Origin: Erwinia rhapontici | Lineage (GTDB): Bacteria; Pseudomonadota; Gammaproteobacteria; Enterobacterales; Enterobacteriaceae | NCBI RefSeq assembly: GCF_012271765.1 | Contig: NZ_VRKO01000016.1 | Span: forward strand, 682,001-746,000 | DNA: 64,000 bases | Direction: 5' to 3' | In this document: in pieces, positions 55,542-64,000 of the stretch | Numbering within the stretch: the first letter of the stretch is position 1 | Layout of the letters: each line of letters starts with the position of its first letter | Made by a program: the position numbers and the translations under genes | The notes under the pieces: generated by a model | Told to the model about the DNA's origin: nothing | Database searches by the model: none | Seen by the model: the letters and a program-made list of their open reading frames with translations, nothing else

Positions 55542-57485
55542 TCAGACAACCGGACGGGCAACGACGCTGCGGGTTTCCATACGCACTTCGGCGATGGTCA
55601 CGTCAATCAGGTCGGTGACGCGGTAAGCCACATCGCCTTTGATCTGCACGGTGCCATTCTCGTTGCTGCACACCAGCTCATCACGCACCGCGTGGATGAA
55701 CGGGGCAGGGATAAAGGCAACCGCACCATTTTCCTGAAGACGTACACGCATACCGCCACGGGAAACATCGATCACTTCCGCGCTGAAACGCTGGTCAGTA
55801 CCGACCGATTTCTGCAGGAAACGCGAGTACAACCAGTCTCCGACATCGCGCTCTGCCATACGGTTCTGACGGCGGCGTTCGCCCATCTTCACCGTGACGT
55901 CATCCGCAGGGCGGCTGGCCGCTTCCCCTTTGATGATCGCTTTCAGCAGGCGGTGGTTCACCATATCGCCATACTTACGGATCGGAGAGGTCCAGGTTGC
56001 GTAGGCATCCAGACCAAGGCCGAAGTGTGGGCCTGGTGTGGTGCTGACTTCAGCAAATGACTGGAAGCGACGAATACGGCTGTCGAGGAACTGAGTCGGC
56101 AGTGTATCCAGCTCGCGGCGCAGCGTGCGGAAACCTTCCAGCGTGGCAATGGCTGCGGGATCTGCCGTCACACCGTGGTTCGCCAGAACGGCGGCAGCCT
56201 GCTCGGCATTCACGTCGTCGAAACCAAGGTGCACGTTGTAGATACCGAAGCCCAGCTTATCGCGCAGCACGGCAGCCGCGCAGATGTTGGCCAGGATCAT
56301 AGATTCTTCAACGATGCGGTTAGCAATGCGACGATGCTCGGCAATGATATCCAGCACTTCGCCTTTCTCGCCTAACAGGAAGCGGAAGTCAGGGCGGTCT
56401 TTGAACACCAGCGCATGTGTCTGACGCCATTCGCTGCGTGCCTGGCACAGACGGTGCAGCAGACGAATCTGTTGTGCGATGGCGTCGCTTTCCGGCTGCC
56501 ATTCACTGGTACCGTTAGTTTCCAGCCAGTCAGAGACATTGTCGTAAGCCAGCTTGGATTTAGATTCAATCCAGGCCGCGAAGAACTGAATGTCATCTCC
56601 CGGTGTGCCATCAGCGGCGATAGTCACGCGGCATGCCAGCACAGGACGTCGCTCATTCGGACGCAGCGAACAGATGTCATCAGACAGCTCGCGCGGCAGC
56701 ATCGGAATGTTAAAACCAGGCAGGTAGTTAGTGAACGAGCGCTCAGCGGCAACCGCATCGAGTTTGCTCCCCGCGGGCACATAGGCCGTTGGGTCGGCGA
56801 TCGCGATGGTCAGTTTCAGCGCGCCATCGGCGGCCTCTTCCACATACAGCGCATCGTCCATATCTTCGGTGCTGGCGCTGTCGATGGTCACGAAGGTTAG
56901 GGCAGTGAGGTCTTCACGCTCCAGTTGCTCATCCAGCATCTCTTCCGGCGTTGCCACATCCGGTGCTTCACGCTCCAGATTATGGCGAGACAGCGTCACC
57001 CACCACGGCGCCAGATGGTCATCCGCAGTGGTAATAAATTCGGTCAGTTCGGCGTAGAAACTGCGATCGCCTTTGAGCGGATGACGGCGCATCTCCGCCA
57101 CTGCCCAGTCACCGGCCTGGAAGTCATGCTTCACATTACGGTCAGGACGGCACTGAATGGCGTCTCTCAGCAGCGGATGATCAGGCACAATCGACAGGCG
57201 ATCGTCTTTCTTCTGAACACGGCCAACAAAACGGGTCAGGAAGGGTTCAATTAGCGTTTCAGGGTCCGCAACTTCACGATCTTTATCGGTCTGAATCACT
57301 GCGCTAACGCGGTCACCGTGCATGACTTTTTTCATAAACGGTGGCGGAATAAAGTAGCTTTTCTGTGCATCGACTTCCAGGAAGCCGAAACCTTTTTCCG
57401 TGCCTTTTACCACACCCTCAACACGCGGCGTTTGGGAGTGGAGTTTCTCTTTTAGCTGCGCGAGCAGCGGGTTATCCTGGAACAT
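55542..57485 (-). CDS. rnb: Exoribonuclease II
   Basis: This 647-residue enzyme degrades single-stranded RNA from 3' to 5'. It has N-terminal cold-shock domains, the RNB catalytic domain with [13 protein letters not shown] (about residue 201, magnesium-binding aspartates), the clamp region [20 protein letters not shown], and a C-terminal S1 domain ([17 protein letters not shown]). Length and start [20 protein letters not shown] match E. coli RNase II. Confidence 0.96.
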   Translation of the reverse strand: MFQDNPLLAQLKEKLHSQTPRVEGVVKGTEKGFGFLEVDAQKSYFIPPPFMKKVMHGDRVSAVIQTDKDREVADPETLIEPFLTRFVGRVQKKDDRLSIVPDHPLLRDAIQCRPDRNVKHDFQAGDWAVAEMRRHPLKGDRSFYAELTEFITTADDHLAPWWVTLSRHNLEREAPDVATPEEMLDEQLEREDLTALTFVTIDSASTEDMDDALYVEEAADGALKLTIAIADPTAYVPAGSKLDAVAAERSFTNYLPGFNIPMLPRELSDDICSLRPNERRPVLACRVTIAADGTPGDDIQFFAAWIESKSKLAYDNVSDWLETNGTSEWQPESDAIAQQIRLLHRLCQARSEWRQTHALVFKDRPDFRFLLGEKGEVLDIIAEHRRIANRIVEESMILANICAAAVLRDKLGFGIYNVHLGFDDVNAEQAAAVLANHGVTADPAAIATLEGFRTLRRELDTLPTQFLDSRIRRFQSFAEVSTTPGPHFGLGLDAYATWTSPIRKYGDMVNHRLLKAIIKGEAASRPADDVTVKMGERRRQNRMAERDVGDWLYSRFLQKSVGTDQRFSAEVIDVSRGGMRVRLQENGAVAFIPAPFIHAVRDELVCSNENGTVQIKGDVAYRVTDLIDVTIAEVRMETRSVVARPVV

Positions 57486-57577
57486 AATTTCAACGTTTTC
57501 GTGGCCTAAGAGCGGCAGACAGTTTTACGCGATTAACCGCTCCACGGCAAGTAAAAAGCCTTTTCTGACGTGGTGGT

Positions 57578-57601
57578 GGGCGGCCATTTTTGCGGCCGCC
57601 C
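57578..57601 (-). terminator. Terminator downstream of the YdeP-type gene
   Basis: GGGCGGCC with GGCCGCCC forms an 8-bp stem across an 8-base loop, just after the molybdoenzyme stop codon on the minus strand. Confidence 0.55.
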
Positions 57602-57608
57602 GGGTCTG

Positions 57609-59915
57609 TCAGGCGATACGTCTTCCGGCCACAACAGGTGACAGACTGATCTTCACCGGCACCGACTTCGAGGTGGGCGTTCCGCTGCCGTCACCAAAAC
57701 TGGAAAGCGGCACCAGCGGATTGGTTTCGGGATAATAGGCGGCCAGATTCCCACGCGGAATGGCATAGGGCACCAGCTTAAACCCGCTGACTTTACGGGT
57801 AATACCATCATTCCACAGCGTTTCGATATCGACGTTATCTCCGGCGGCGTAGCCCATGTTGTCCATGTCTTCCGGGTTGATAAACAGCACTTCACGCTGG
57901 CCGTAAACGCCACGATAACGGTCATCCAGCCCGTAAATGGTGGTGTTGTACTGGTCATGAGAACGCAGCGTTTGCAGCGTGAACGGCACTTCAACATCGA
58001 GCGCCGGGAACAGCGAGGTCGGCAGGGAGGCCGCGCTGAACTGAGCTTTTTCATGCAGCGTATTAAAACGCAGTTCAGCCGCCGCGTTGCCTAAATAGAA
58101 TCCGCCTTTCAGATCGCATTTGGCATTGAAATCGCTGAAACCGGGCAGCGTTGCCGCAATATGATCACGAATGATATTGTAATCGTCCGCCATTCCGAGC
58201 CAGTCCACTTTGTCGCTGCCCAGTACTGCATGAGCAATGTTAGCCACGATCCAGGTTTCAGAACGCTGGGTATCGGCTATCGGTTTACCCACACCTTCTG
58301 ACGCATGCACCATGCTGAAGGAGTCTTCGACGGTAATAAACTGCGGGCCACTGGCCTGAATATCCTGCTCGGTACGGCCAATCGTCGGCAGGATCAGGGC
58401 ATCAATCGCGCCAGGGCACAGATGGCTGCGGTTGAGCTTGGTGCTGATCTGCACCGTCAGACCGCAGCGTTTCAGGGCCTCTTCGGTACGCGGGCTGTCC
58501 GGAGCGGCCGCAGCCAGGTTGCCCCCGAGGGCAATCAACACCTTGATTTCATCACGCAGCATCGCTTCCAGCGCCTGTACCGTGTTGTGCCCGACGTTGC
58601 GCGGTGGCTCGAAGTCAAAATGCTGCCCCAGACTATCGAGAAACGCCTGAGACGGCTTTTCATCGATGCCCATCGTGCGGTTACCCTGCACATTACTGTG
58701 GCCACGTACCGGGCAAAGACCTGCGCCTTTTTTGCCTAACTGCCCGAACAACAGTTGCAGGTTGACGATTTCGCGCACGGTATCGACAGAATGTTTGTGC
58801 TGGGTGATGCCCATCGCCCACGTACAAATCACACGTTCGGCGCTTTGGTAAATCGCTGCCGCTTCACGGATCTGCTGTTCGCTGAGACCGGACTGACTGA
58901 CAATCTGTGACCACTCCGTGGCATCCACGGCGGCAAGATAAGCCTCCAGACCTTCCGTTTTGGCATTGATAAACATCTCATCGAACAGGCCTTTCTCACC
59001 CGCCGCGATCAATGCACGATGGTTCTCAGCCAGCACTTTGACCATGCCGCGCACGGCGGCCATATCCCCGCCGAGGTTCGGCTGGTAATAGGTTGAGCTG
59101 ATTTTACCTGCCATGCTGGTGACCACTTCCAGCGGTTTTTGCGGATCGGCAAAACGTTCCAGCCCGCGTTCGCGCAGCGTGTTGAAGGTGACGATTTTAG
59201 CGCCGTGATCGGCCGCGTGACGCAGACTGTGCAGCATGCGCGGATGGTTGGTACCCGGGTTCTGCCCGAAGACAAAGATGGCGTCTGCATGGTCAAAGTC
59301 GTCCAGACGGATGGTGCCTTTCCCCACGCCAATACTGCGCTTCAGCCCGACACCACTGGCTTCATGGCACATGTTCGAGCAGTCAGGGAAGTTGTTACTG
59401 CCGTTCATGCGGCCGAACAGTTGATACAACCAGGAGGCTTCATTACTGGCGCGGCCGGAGGTGTAAAGCTCCATACGGTCGGGATGATCCATCGCCTTAA
59501 TATGGCGTGCGATCAGGGCAAAAGCCGCGTCCCAGCTAATCGGTTCATAGTGGTCAGTGGCGCGGTTATAGCGCAGCGGCTCGGTCAGACGTCCCTGGTA
59601 TTCCAGGAAGTAATCGCTCTGCTGATAAAGGGCGGCAACACTGTACTGGGCAAAGAAGTCAGCACCGATATGGCGGCGGGTGGCTTCCCAGGTCACGGCT
59701 TTGGCGCCGTTCTCGCAGAAGCTGAAGGTACTTTTGTTGTCATCGCCCCAGGCACAACCCGGGCAGTCGAAGCCCTTTGCCTTATTCATACGCATCAAAT
59801 TGCGCATGTTTTTTAACACTTGTTTGCTGTCGAAGACGAAACGGGTGGTGGCTTCCAGTGAACCCCAGCCGCCCGCAGCGGCCTGGTATGGCTTAATCGC
59901 TTCTTTAAATTTCAT
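57609..59915 (-). CDS. FdhF/YdeP-family molybdopterin oxidoreductase
   Basis: This 768-residue protein of the YdeP-like branch of the formate dehydrogenase H superfamily has an N-terminal cluster-type motif GFDCPGCAW (about residue 50). Cofactor motifs YTSGRASNEASWLYQLF, FPDCSNMCHEASGVGLKRSI, FVFGQNPGTNHPRML and PVRGHSNVQGNRTMG follow, with a C-terminal molybdopterin-dinucleotide domain from about residue 640. E. coli YdeP is linked to acid resistance and its electron donor is unknown. Length matches YdeP (759). No fdhD or partner subunit is adjacent. I leave the symbol blank because several paralogues share this architecture. Confidence 0.85.
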   Translation of the reverse strand: MKFKEAIKPYQAAAGGWGSLEATTRFVFDSKQVLKNMRNLMRMNKAKGFDCPGCAWGDDNKSTFSFCENGAKAVTWEATRRHIGADFFAQYSVAALYQQSDYFLEYQGRLTEPLRYNRATDHYEPISWDAAFALIARHIKAMDHPDRMELYTSGRASNEASWLYQLFGRMNGSNNFPDCSNMCHEASGVGLKRSIGVGKGTIRLDDFDHADAIFVFGQNPGTNHPRMLHSLRHAADHGAKIVTFNTLRERGLERFADPQKPLEVVTSMAGKISSTYYQPNLGGDMAAVRGMVKVLAENHRALIAAGEKGLFDEMFINAKTEGLEAYLAAVDATEWSQIVSQSGLSEQQIREAAAIYQSAERVICTWAMGITQHKHSVDTVREIVNLQLLFGQLGKKGAGLCPVRGHSNVQGNRTMGIDEKPSQAFLDSLGQHFDFEPPRNVGHNTVQALEAMLRDEIKVLIALGGNLAAAAPDSPRTEEALKRCGLTVQISTKLNRSHLCPGAIDALILPTIGRTEQDIQASGPQFITVEDSFSMVHASEGVGKPIADTQRSETWIVANIAHAVLGSDKVDWLGMADDYNIIRDHIAATLPGFSDFNAKCDLKGGFYLGNAAAELRFNTLHEKAQFSAASLPTSLFPALDVEVPFTLQTLRSHDQYNTTIYGLDDRYRGVYGQREVLFINPEDMDNMGYAAGDNVDIETLWNDGITRKVSGFKLVPYAIPRGNLAAYYPETNPLVPLSSFGDGSGTPTSKSVPVKISLSPVVAGRRIA

Positions 59916-60155
59916 AATGTCGCAGGCTTATGTTGAATAGTTGTTAAAAAATTATTGCTTCTTTTTGGCGATTTTGCGATCCGAGCGAAGAATTGTCTAA
60001 TTGATTGCAGAGATGGTGCGATAGGTCGTGTTTATCGCGATAAGACTGGAAATGTGACGTTGGTCAAAGATTGTCCGTTGAATATCCCCATTAAGGCAGC
60101 ATCCTCCGACATGCAACGCATACTTAGCCCGTGATAATGACAGCGGGAGAGACGG

Positions 60156-61745
60156 ATGAAAGCGTTTGCCAGTAAAGTCCATGCCTTCGGTAAAGCTCTG
60201 ATGATGCCGATTTCGGTGATTGCCGCCGCCGGTATTTTCTTAGGCGTTGCGGCCGCGTTGCAGAACCCGGTGATCACCGGGGATGCCTTTGCCAGCTTGC
60301 AAATACCGCAGCTGATCATTGGGTTTATCCGCAAAGTGGCGGGGGCGCTGTTTGCTAACCTGCCGCTGTTCTTTGCTGTAGCCAGCGCCATTGGCCTGGC
60401 GAAAGCAGAAAAACCCACGGCTGCCTTTACCTCGGTGATTGGTTTTATCGCCATGCACGTCGGCATCAGCGCCACCCTGGCAGCGCGGGGGCTGACGGCC
60501 GCCACCACTACCGCAGCGGCCTTGCAGCAGCAGGGGATGGATCAAACTACGGCGATGATGACCTCCGCGGAATTTATTCCCATGCTGGGCATCTTCACTT
60601 ACAACATGAGTGTGCTGGGTGGGGTGATTGCCGGGCTGGTGACGGTAATGATTCATAACCGCTTTTACACCACCGAGCTACCGACGGCGATCAGCTTTTT
60701 TGGCGGGCGACGCTTTGTCCCGATTGTCACCGTGCTGGTGCTGCCGCTGGTCGGCGTTTTGCTGGCGCTCATCTGGCCGACGATCGGTGCCGGGATTGCC
60801 TGGGTCGGCGAACTGATTGGTGAGAGTGGTCAGTACGGTGCGTTTCTCTACGGCACCAGCGAACGGTTGCTGATCCCCACCGGGTTGCACCATATCCTCA
60901 ATGAAACGGTGCGCTTTACGCCGATTGGCGGCATTGCCACGGTCGATGGGCAGACCATTGTCGGCGCGCTGAATATCTTTAATACCTCGCTGACGCACCC
61001 GGGTTCCGTACCGGATACCACGGTGCAGGACGCTACACGTTTTCTGGCGCAGGGAAAAATTCCGGTGATGATGTTCGGCCTGCCCGCCGCCGCGCTGGCG
61101 ATGTATCACTGTGCGCGTCCCGAGCATAAGCAGCGGGTGAAAGCGCTGGTGCTGGCCGGGGCGCTGACCTCCTTTACCACCGGAATTACGGAGCCGCTGG
61201 AGTTTTGCTTCATCTTTGTTTCCCCGGTGCTTTACCTATTTCATGCTTTGCTGAGCGGCCTCTCCTTTATGCTGATGTCATTGCTGCATCTGATGATTGG
61301 CAATGTGCAGGGGGGCGCTATCGATCTGGTGGTCTTCGGCATTCTGGGGGGCAGTAAAACCGCCTGGTGGTGGAGCGTGGCGCTGGGGCTGATCTATATC
61401 CCGATCTACTATTACGGTTTTCGCTTCGTCATTCTGCGGATGCGGGTGGAAACGCCCGGTCGAGAGTCAGAAGAGGCACCTCAGGCCGTTAAGGTGACGG
61501 GGGATGAACGCACCCGCATCATTATCAGCGGGCTGGGCGGTGAGGCCAATATAGAGGATGTTGATTGCTGCTTTACCCGCCTGCGGGTGAGGGTTAAACA
61601 GATGAATGAGGTGGTCGATCATACCCTGATGAGCACCGGTGCCAATGGCATCAACCGCGTCAGCGACCACGATGTTCAGGTGATTTATGGGCCGCAGGTG
61701 GAAAAAATTGCCAATGAAGTGAAAAGTGCGTTGGGTCTGGCCTGA
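60156..61745 (+). CDS. Glucose/maltose-type PTS permease EIICB (MalX-like)
   Basis: This 529-residue PTS permease has an EIIC membrane domain (about 1-430) with ERLLIPTGLHHILNE and the substrate-pocket motif GITEPLEFCFIFVSPVLY. The C-terminal EIIB domain has its phosphorylated Cys in DVDCCFTRLRVRV (about residue 469; two adjacent cysteines). There is no EIIA, so it would use the glucose-specific Crr protein. It is most like MalX and alpha-glucoside permeases. No metabolic partner gene is adjacent. GGGAGAGACGG precedes the ATG. Sugar specificity is not evident. Confidence 0.83.
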   Translation: MKAFASKVHAFGKALMMPISVIAAAGIFLGVAAALQNPVITGDAFASLQIPQLIIGFIRKVAGALFANLPLFFAVASAIGLAKAEKPTAAFTSVIGFIAMHVGISATLAARGLTAATTTAAALQQQGMDQTTAMMTSAEFIPMLGIFTYNMSVLGGVIAGLVTVMIHNRFYTTELPTAISFFGGRRFVPIVTVLVLPLVGVLLALIWPTIGAGIAWVGELIGESGQYGAFLYGTSERLLIPTGLHHILNETVRFTPIGGIATVDGQTIVGALNIFNTSLTHPGSVPDTTVQDATRFLAQGKIPVMMFGLPAAALAMYHCARPEHKQRVKALVLAGALTSFTTGITEPLEFCFIFVSPVLYLFHALLSGLSFMLMSLLHLMIGNVQGGAIDLVVFGILGGSKTAWWWSVALGLIYIPIYYYGFRFVILRMRVETPGRESEEAPQAVKVTGDERTRIIISGLGGEANIEDVDCCFTRLRVRVKQMNEVVDHTLMSTGANGINRVSDHDVQVIYGPQVEKIANEVKSALGLA

Positions 61746-61832
61746 ATGGCCCGGTATGATAGCGCCTGAGAAATGGCGCTAAGCTGCCGATAACACTGCG
61801 TAAATCTTAATACGCTGACAGGATTCACGTGC

Positions 61833-62555
61833 ATGGACAAGATTAAAACGACGGTGGTACTGCTCTTGCCGCTGCTGTTGCTTGTAGGTTGCAAGCAACA
61901 GGAAGATGAAGGTATTACCAAGAAAATCAGAAACCTGTCTTATCTATATCAGTTTGAAGCTATCCCTGGAAAACTGAAGAGCACCCATCAGACGATTTTC
62001 GAGGATAACGGTGAAAAGCGTTATGATGGGGTGTTTAATTTCGATAAAAACGGCTGCGTGACGGATTTTGAAGTTACTAATCTTGATATCGGCAGCATCA
62101 GCGCGCGGCGGGAGAAAGACCAGCTCATCGGAGAGGAAAATGGTAAACCCCTGGTCCTTAAACTGGACAGCGAGTGTAACGTGCTGTCCAAAACCAGCGG
62201 TAATTTTACCATTGATATCGCCTACAACAAGCAGGGACTGATTTCCGGACTTTCCTCCCGCCAGTCCGATTTTCGCGTCGCGCTGACCTATGATGCACAG
62301 GGCCGCCCGATTGGACAGAAAGCGTTCAGTGGCGATCGTCAGATTTCAGAAGGCGTACAAAACTACGCGTCAGACGCCGGCGATAAACCCTCTGATTCCG
62401 TCACGAAAAGCACAACGCCAGACGGCACCCGGGAGACCACCACCCGCTGTGAATATCAGCAGGCTGTGCCTGTCAGCTGCGTGTTCACGGTGAAAACCTC
62501 CACAAGCGACACAGTGACTGAACGCCATGCAAAGCTCACCAGTGAGTTTTATTAG
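61833..62555 (+). CDS. YnfC-like lipoprotein, copy 1
   Basis: This 240-residue lipoprotein has lipobox LLLVGC (Cys20) and a beta-rich domain. Shared motifs with the next gene are FEAIPGKLKSTHQT, EENGKPLVLKLDSECNVLSK, LTYDAQGRPIG and TTRCEYQQAVPVSC, and the overall layout matches UPF0257/YnfC of E. coli. Function unknown. Gln-Gln after the Cys suggests outer-membrane sorting. It forms a tandem pair with 62655-63398, including duplicated flanks. Confidence 0.8.
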   Translation: MDKIKTTVVLLLPLLLLVGCKQQEDEGITKKIRNLSYLYQFEAIPGKLKSTHQTIFEDNGEKRYDGVFNFDKNGCVTDFEVTNLDIGSISARREKDQLIGEENGKPLVLKLDSECNVLSKTSGNFTIDIAYNKQGLISGLSSRQSDFRVALTYDAQGRPIGQKAFSGDRQISEGVQNYASDAGDKPSDSVTKSTTPDGTRETTTRCEYQQAVPVSCVFTVKTSTSDTVTERHAKLTSEFY

Positions 62556-62654
62556 CAGCAGCCCGCCCATCGGGATACGCGTTCACACACTAACGAAGAC
62601 AGCATCACGCCTCATTATGAACAAATCTTACTAAACTGACAGGACTCACACTGC

Positions 62655-63398
62655 ATGGATATGATGAAGACAACGCTGGCGCTGCTGTTGCCCGCGCTGC
62701 TGCTTACAGGCTGTAAGAATGAAGAACCACAAGGGGTATCGACAACGGTCAAAAATATGTCGACGCTTTTTCGCTTCGAACCCATCCCCGGAAAGCTCAA
62801 AAGCACCCATCAGACGTTGTTCGATGCCAGCGGTGAGAAACAGCACGAAGCCACGGCCCGCTTCGATCAGCAGGGCTGTCTCACCGATGTTATCGTGACC
62901 AGCCTCTACGTAATTAACGACCGCAAAATCCACTCGAATACCAGCCTGCGGCGGGACAAAGACACGCTGGTCGGTGAGGAGAACGGTAAACCGGTATTGA
63001 TGAAACTGGACGGCAAGTGCAACGTCGTATCAAAAACCCGCGGCAATTCTACGCTGAATATCAGTTACAACGACCGTGGGCTGATTTCAGCTTACTCTTC
63101 CATCCAGGATCCTCTGCGCATTGACATAACGTATGACGAGCAAGGGCGAATGGTCAGGCATAACATAAGGGAAGGGGCTCGTCTGATCAGCGATGACAAG
63201 CAGACATTTGCTACGACAGAGGCGGATAAACGGCTGGATGGGGTGATGCTCACCACCTACCCGGCCTCGACCAGAGAAATCACGACGCGCTGTGAGTATC
63301 AGCAGGGCGTTCCCACTTCCTGCCGCTATAAAATTAAAACCTCGCCCGGTGATAACGTCATTGAACGTCAGTCGACGCTGGTCAGTGAATTTTATTAG
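62655..63398 (+). CDS. YnfC-like lipoprotein, copy 2
   Basis: This 247-residue paralogue of the preceding gene has lipobox LLLTGC (Cys20). The same blocks occur in the same order (FEPIPGKLKSTHQTLF, EENGKPVLMKLDGKCNVVSK, ITYDEQGRMV, TTRCEYQQGVPTSC). A seven-residue insertion near residue 90 (INDRKIH) distinguishes it. Upstream and downstream DNA is also shared between the copies, so the pair arose by tandem duplication. The start at 62655 follows ACAGGACTCAC; an ATG two codons later is possible. Confidence 0.8.
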   Translation: MDMMKTTLALLLPALLLTGCKNEEPQGVSTTVKNMSTLFRFEPIPGKLKSTHQTLFDASGEKQHEATARFDQQGCLTDVIVTSLYVINDRKIHSNTSLRRDKDTLVGEENGKPVLMKLDGKCNVVSKTRGNSTLNISYNDRGLISAYSSIQDPLRIDITYDEQGRMVRHNIREGARLISDDKQTFATTEADKRLDGVMLTTYPASTREITTRCEYQQGVPTSCRYKIKTSPGDNVIERQSTLVSEFY

Positions 63399-63452
63399 CA
63401 GCAGCCCGGCCGTCGGCACCCGCGTTCGCACACTAACGAAGACATCATCATA

Positions 63453-64000
63453 ATGGACATTAAACAGCTCATCTATTTATGTAACCTGGAGCGAGAGCGC
63501 CACTTTGGCCGCGCTGCTGAGGCCAGCTTTGTCAGTCAGCCCACGCTTTCCATGCGTCTGAAAAATCTGGAGCGTGAGCTGGGGCTGTCGCTGATTAACC
63601 GCAGCAATAACTTTGATGGTTTTACGCCGGAAGGGGACCGCGTGCTGTCCTGGGCGCGGGAAATCGTTTCGGTGTATCAGGGGCTCAAGCTGGAAGTGGA
63701 GTCACTCAAACACGGCGTGAACGGTACGCTGCGTATAGGCGTGGTGCCGCAGTGCAGTATTTCGCTGCCTGTGATGCTGAAAGCGATCAGCGATCGTTAC
63801 CCGCAGCTCGACTATCGTGTGGCGGTACTGAGCGCCGATCAGCTGCTGGATGCGCTGAACAGTCATACCGTGGATGTAGGAATTGGCTTCTTTGAGCTGG
63901 CTACACTGCGTGAGCTGCATTTCCAGGCGGAAACCCTGGACGATAACGGCATTGAGCTGCTTTATCATCCGCAGCATTTTCCTCAGTTACAGGGCGATGA
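63453..64000 (+). CDS. LysR-family transcriptional regulator (partial, runs off the window)
   Basis: The frame starts at the ATG at 63453 and is still open at the window end (about 182 residues seen). The N-terminal helix-turn-helix is clear (MDIKQLIYLCNLERERHFGR, then SFVSQPTLSMRLKNLERELG). The effector domain begins about residue 88 (LRIGVVPQCSISLPVM). The start of the pattern resembles OxyR-like or FdsR-like regulators, but I cannot name it. It follows the lipoprotein pair by 54 bases on the same strand. Confidence 0.82.
   Translation, partial: MDIKQLIYLCNLERERHFGRAAEASFVSQPTLSMRLKNLERELGLSLINRSNNFDGFTPEGDRVLSWAREIVSVYQGLKLEVESLKHGVNGTLRIGVVPQCSISLPVMLKAISDRYPQLDYRVAVLSADQLLDALNSHTVDVGIGFFELATLRELHFQAETLDDNGIELLYHPQHFPQLQGD

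Noticed and set aside
59139-59816. 225-codon plus-strand frame opposite the YdeP-type gene
   Set aside because: Antisense shadow without ribosome site.

Overview
The window is chromosomal DNA of an enterobacterium (order Enterobacterales). Gene order follows the E. coli terminus-proximal region in pieces: add-ydgA-manA-fumC-tus, ynfM-ynfL, mlc-ynfK, ynfB-ynfA, ydfG, dcp, zntB-fnrS-ttcA-dbpA, pyrF-yciH-osmB, rpfR(pdeR/gmr) and rnb. A tus gene with a Ter site at about 11.6 kb places it in the replication-fork-trap region. The DSF-type rpfF-rpfR pair, a guanine deaminase-xanthine dehydrogenase operon, araC directly behind araH, and short GTAGGGGC hairpins between genes fit a Pantoea/Erwinia-like or Cronobacter/Enterobacter-like genome. 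I favour Erwiniaceae but cannot prove it from sequence alone. No rRNA, tRNA, CRISPR or transposase gene was seen.

Layout: 0-3.2 kb holds the araH tail, araC, ydgJ and add. 3.3-6.2 kb is an orphan 446-aa protein followed by an AT-rich amidase/secreted-partner pair enclosed by two 160-bp direct repeats. 6.2-16.2 kb is core: ydgA, manA, fumC, tus, ynfM/ynfL, mlc, ynfK. 16.5-19.1 kb is a transferred-looking cluster: a 3' remnant of an ATP-grasp ligase, an MFS exporter and a NAT-type acetyltransferase. 19.1-22.6 kb is an OsmU-type osmoprotectant ABC transporter, followed by a DHA2 drug exporter and small envelope or membrane genes (DUF1161, ynfB, ynfA), then ydfG.

Between ydfG and dcp, which are neighbours in E. 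coli, lie an orphan T6SS module (hcp, putative effector, putative membrane-anchored immunity protein) and a guaD-xdhABC purine catabolic operon. That operon has a sigma-54 promoter with two NtrC-like sites upstream. 34.7-41.7 kb holds an exported dcp, a periplasmic nucleoside hydrolase, and a beta-glucoside PTS/6-phospho-beta-glucosidase operon with a BglG-type antiterminator leader but no bglG nearby. 41.7-48.8 kb is core (zntB, the FnrS small RNA with its FNR box, ttcA, dbpA, pyrF, yciH, osmB) plus several very small genes.

49-57.5 kb carries araD, the DSF synthase/receptor pair rpfF-rpfR, a CstA-type pyruvate/peptide transporter and rnb. The window ends with a YdeP-type molybdoenzyme, a MalX-type PTS permease, two tandem YnfC-like lipoproteins and a truncated LysR gene. 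The most notable systems are the repeat-bounded amidase cassette, the hcp-linked effector/immunity module, the nitrogen-controlled purine operon and the RpfF/RpfR signalling pair.
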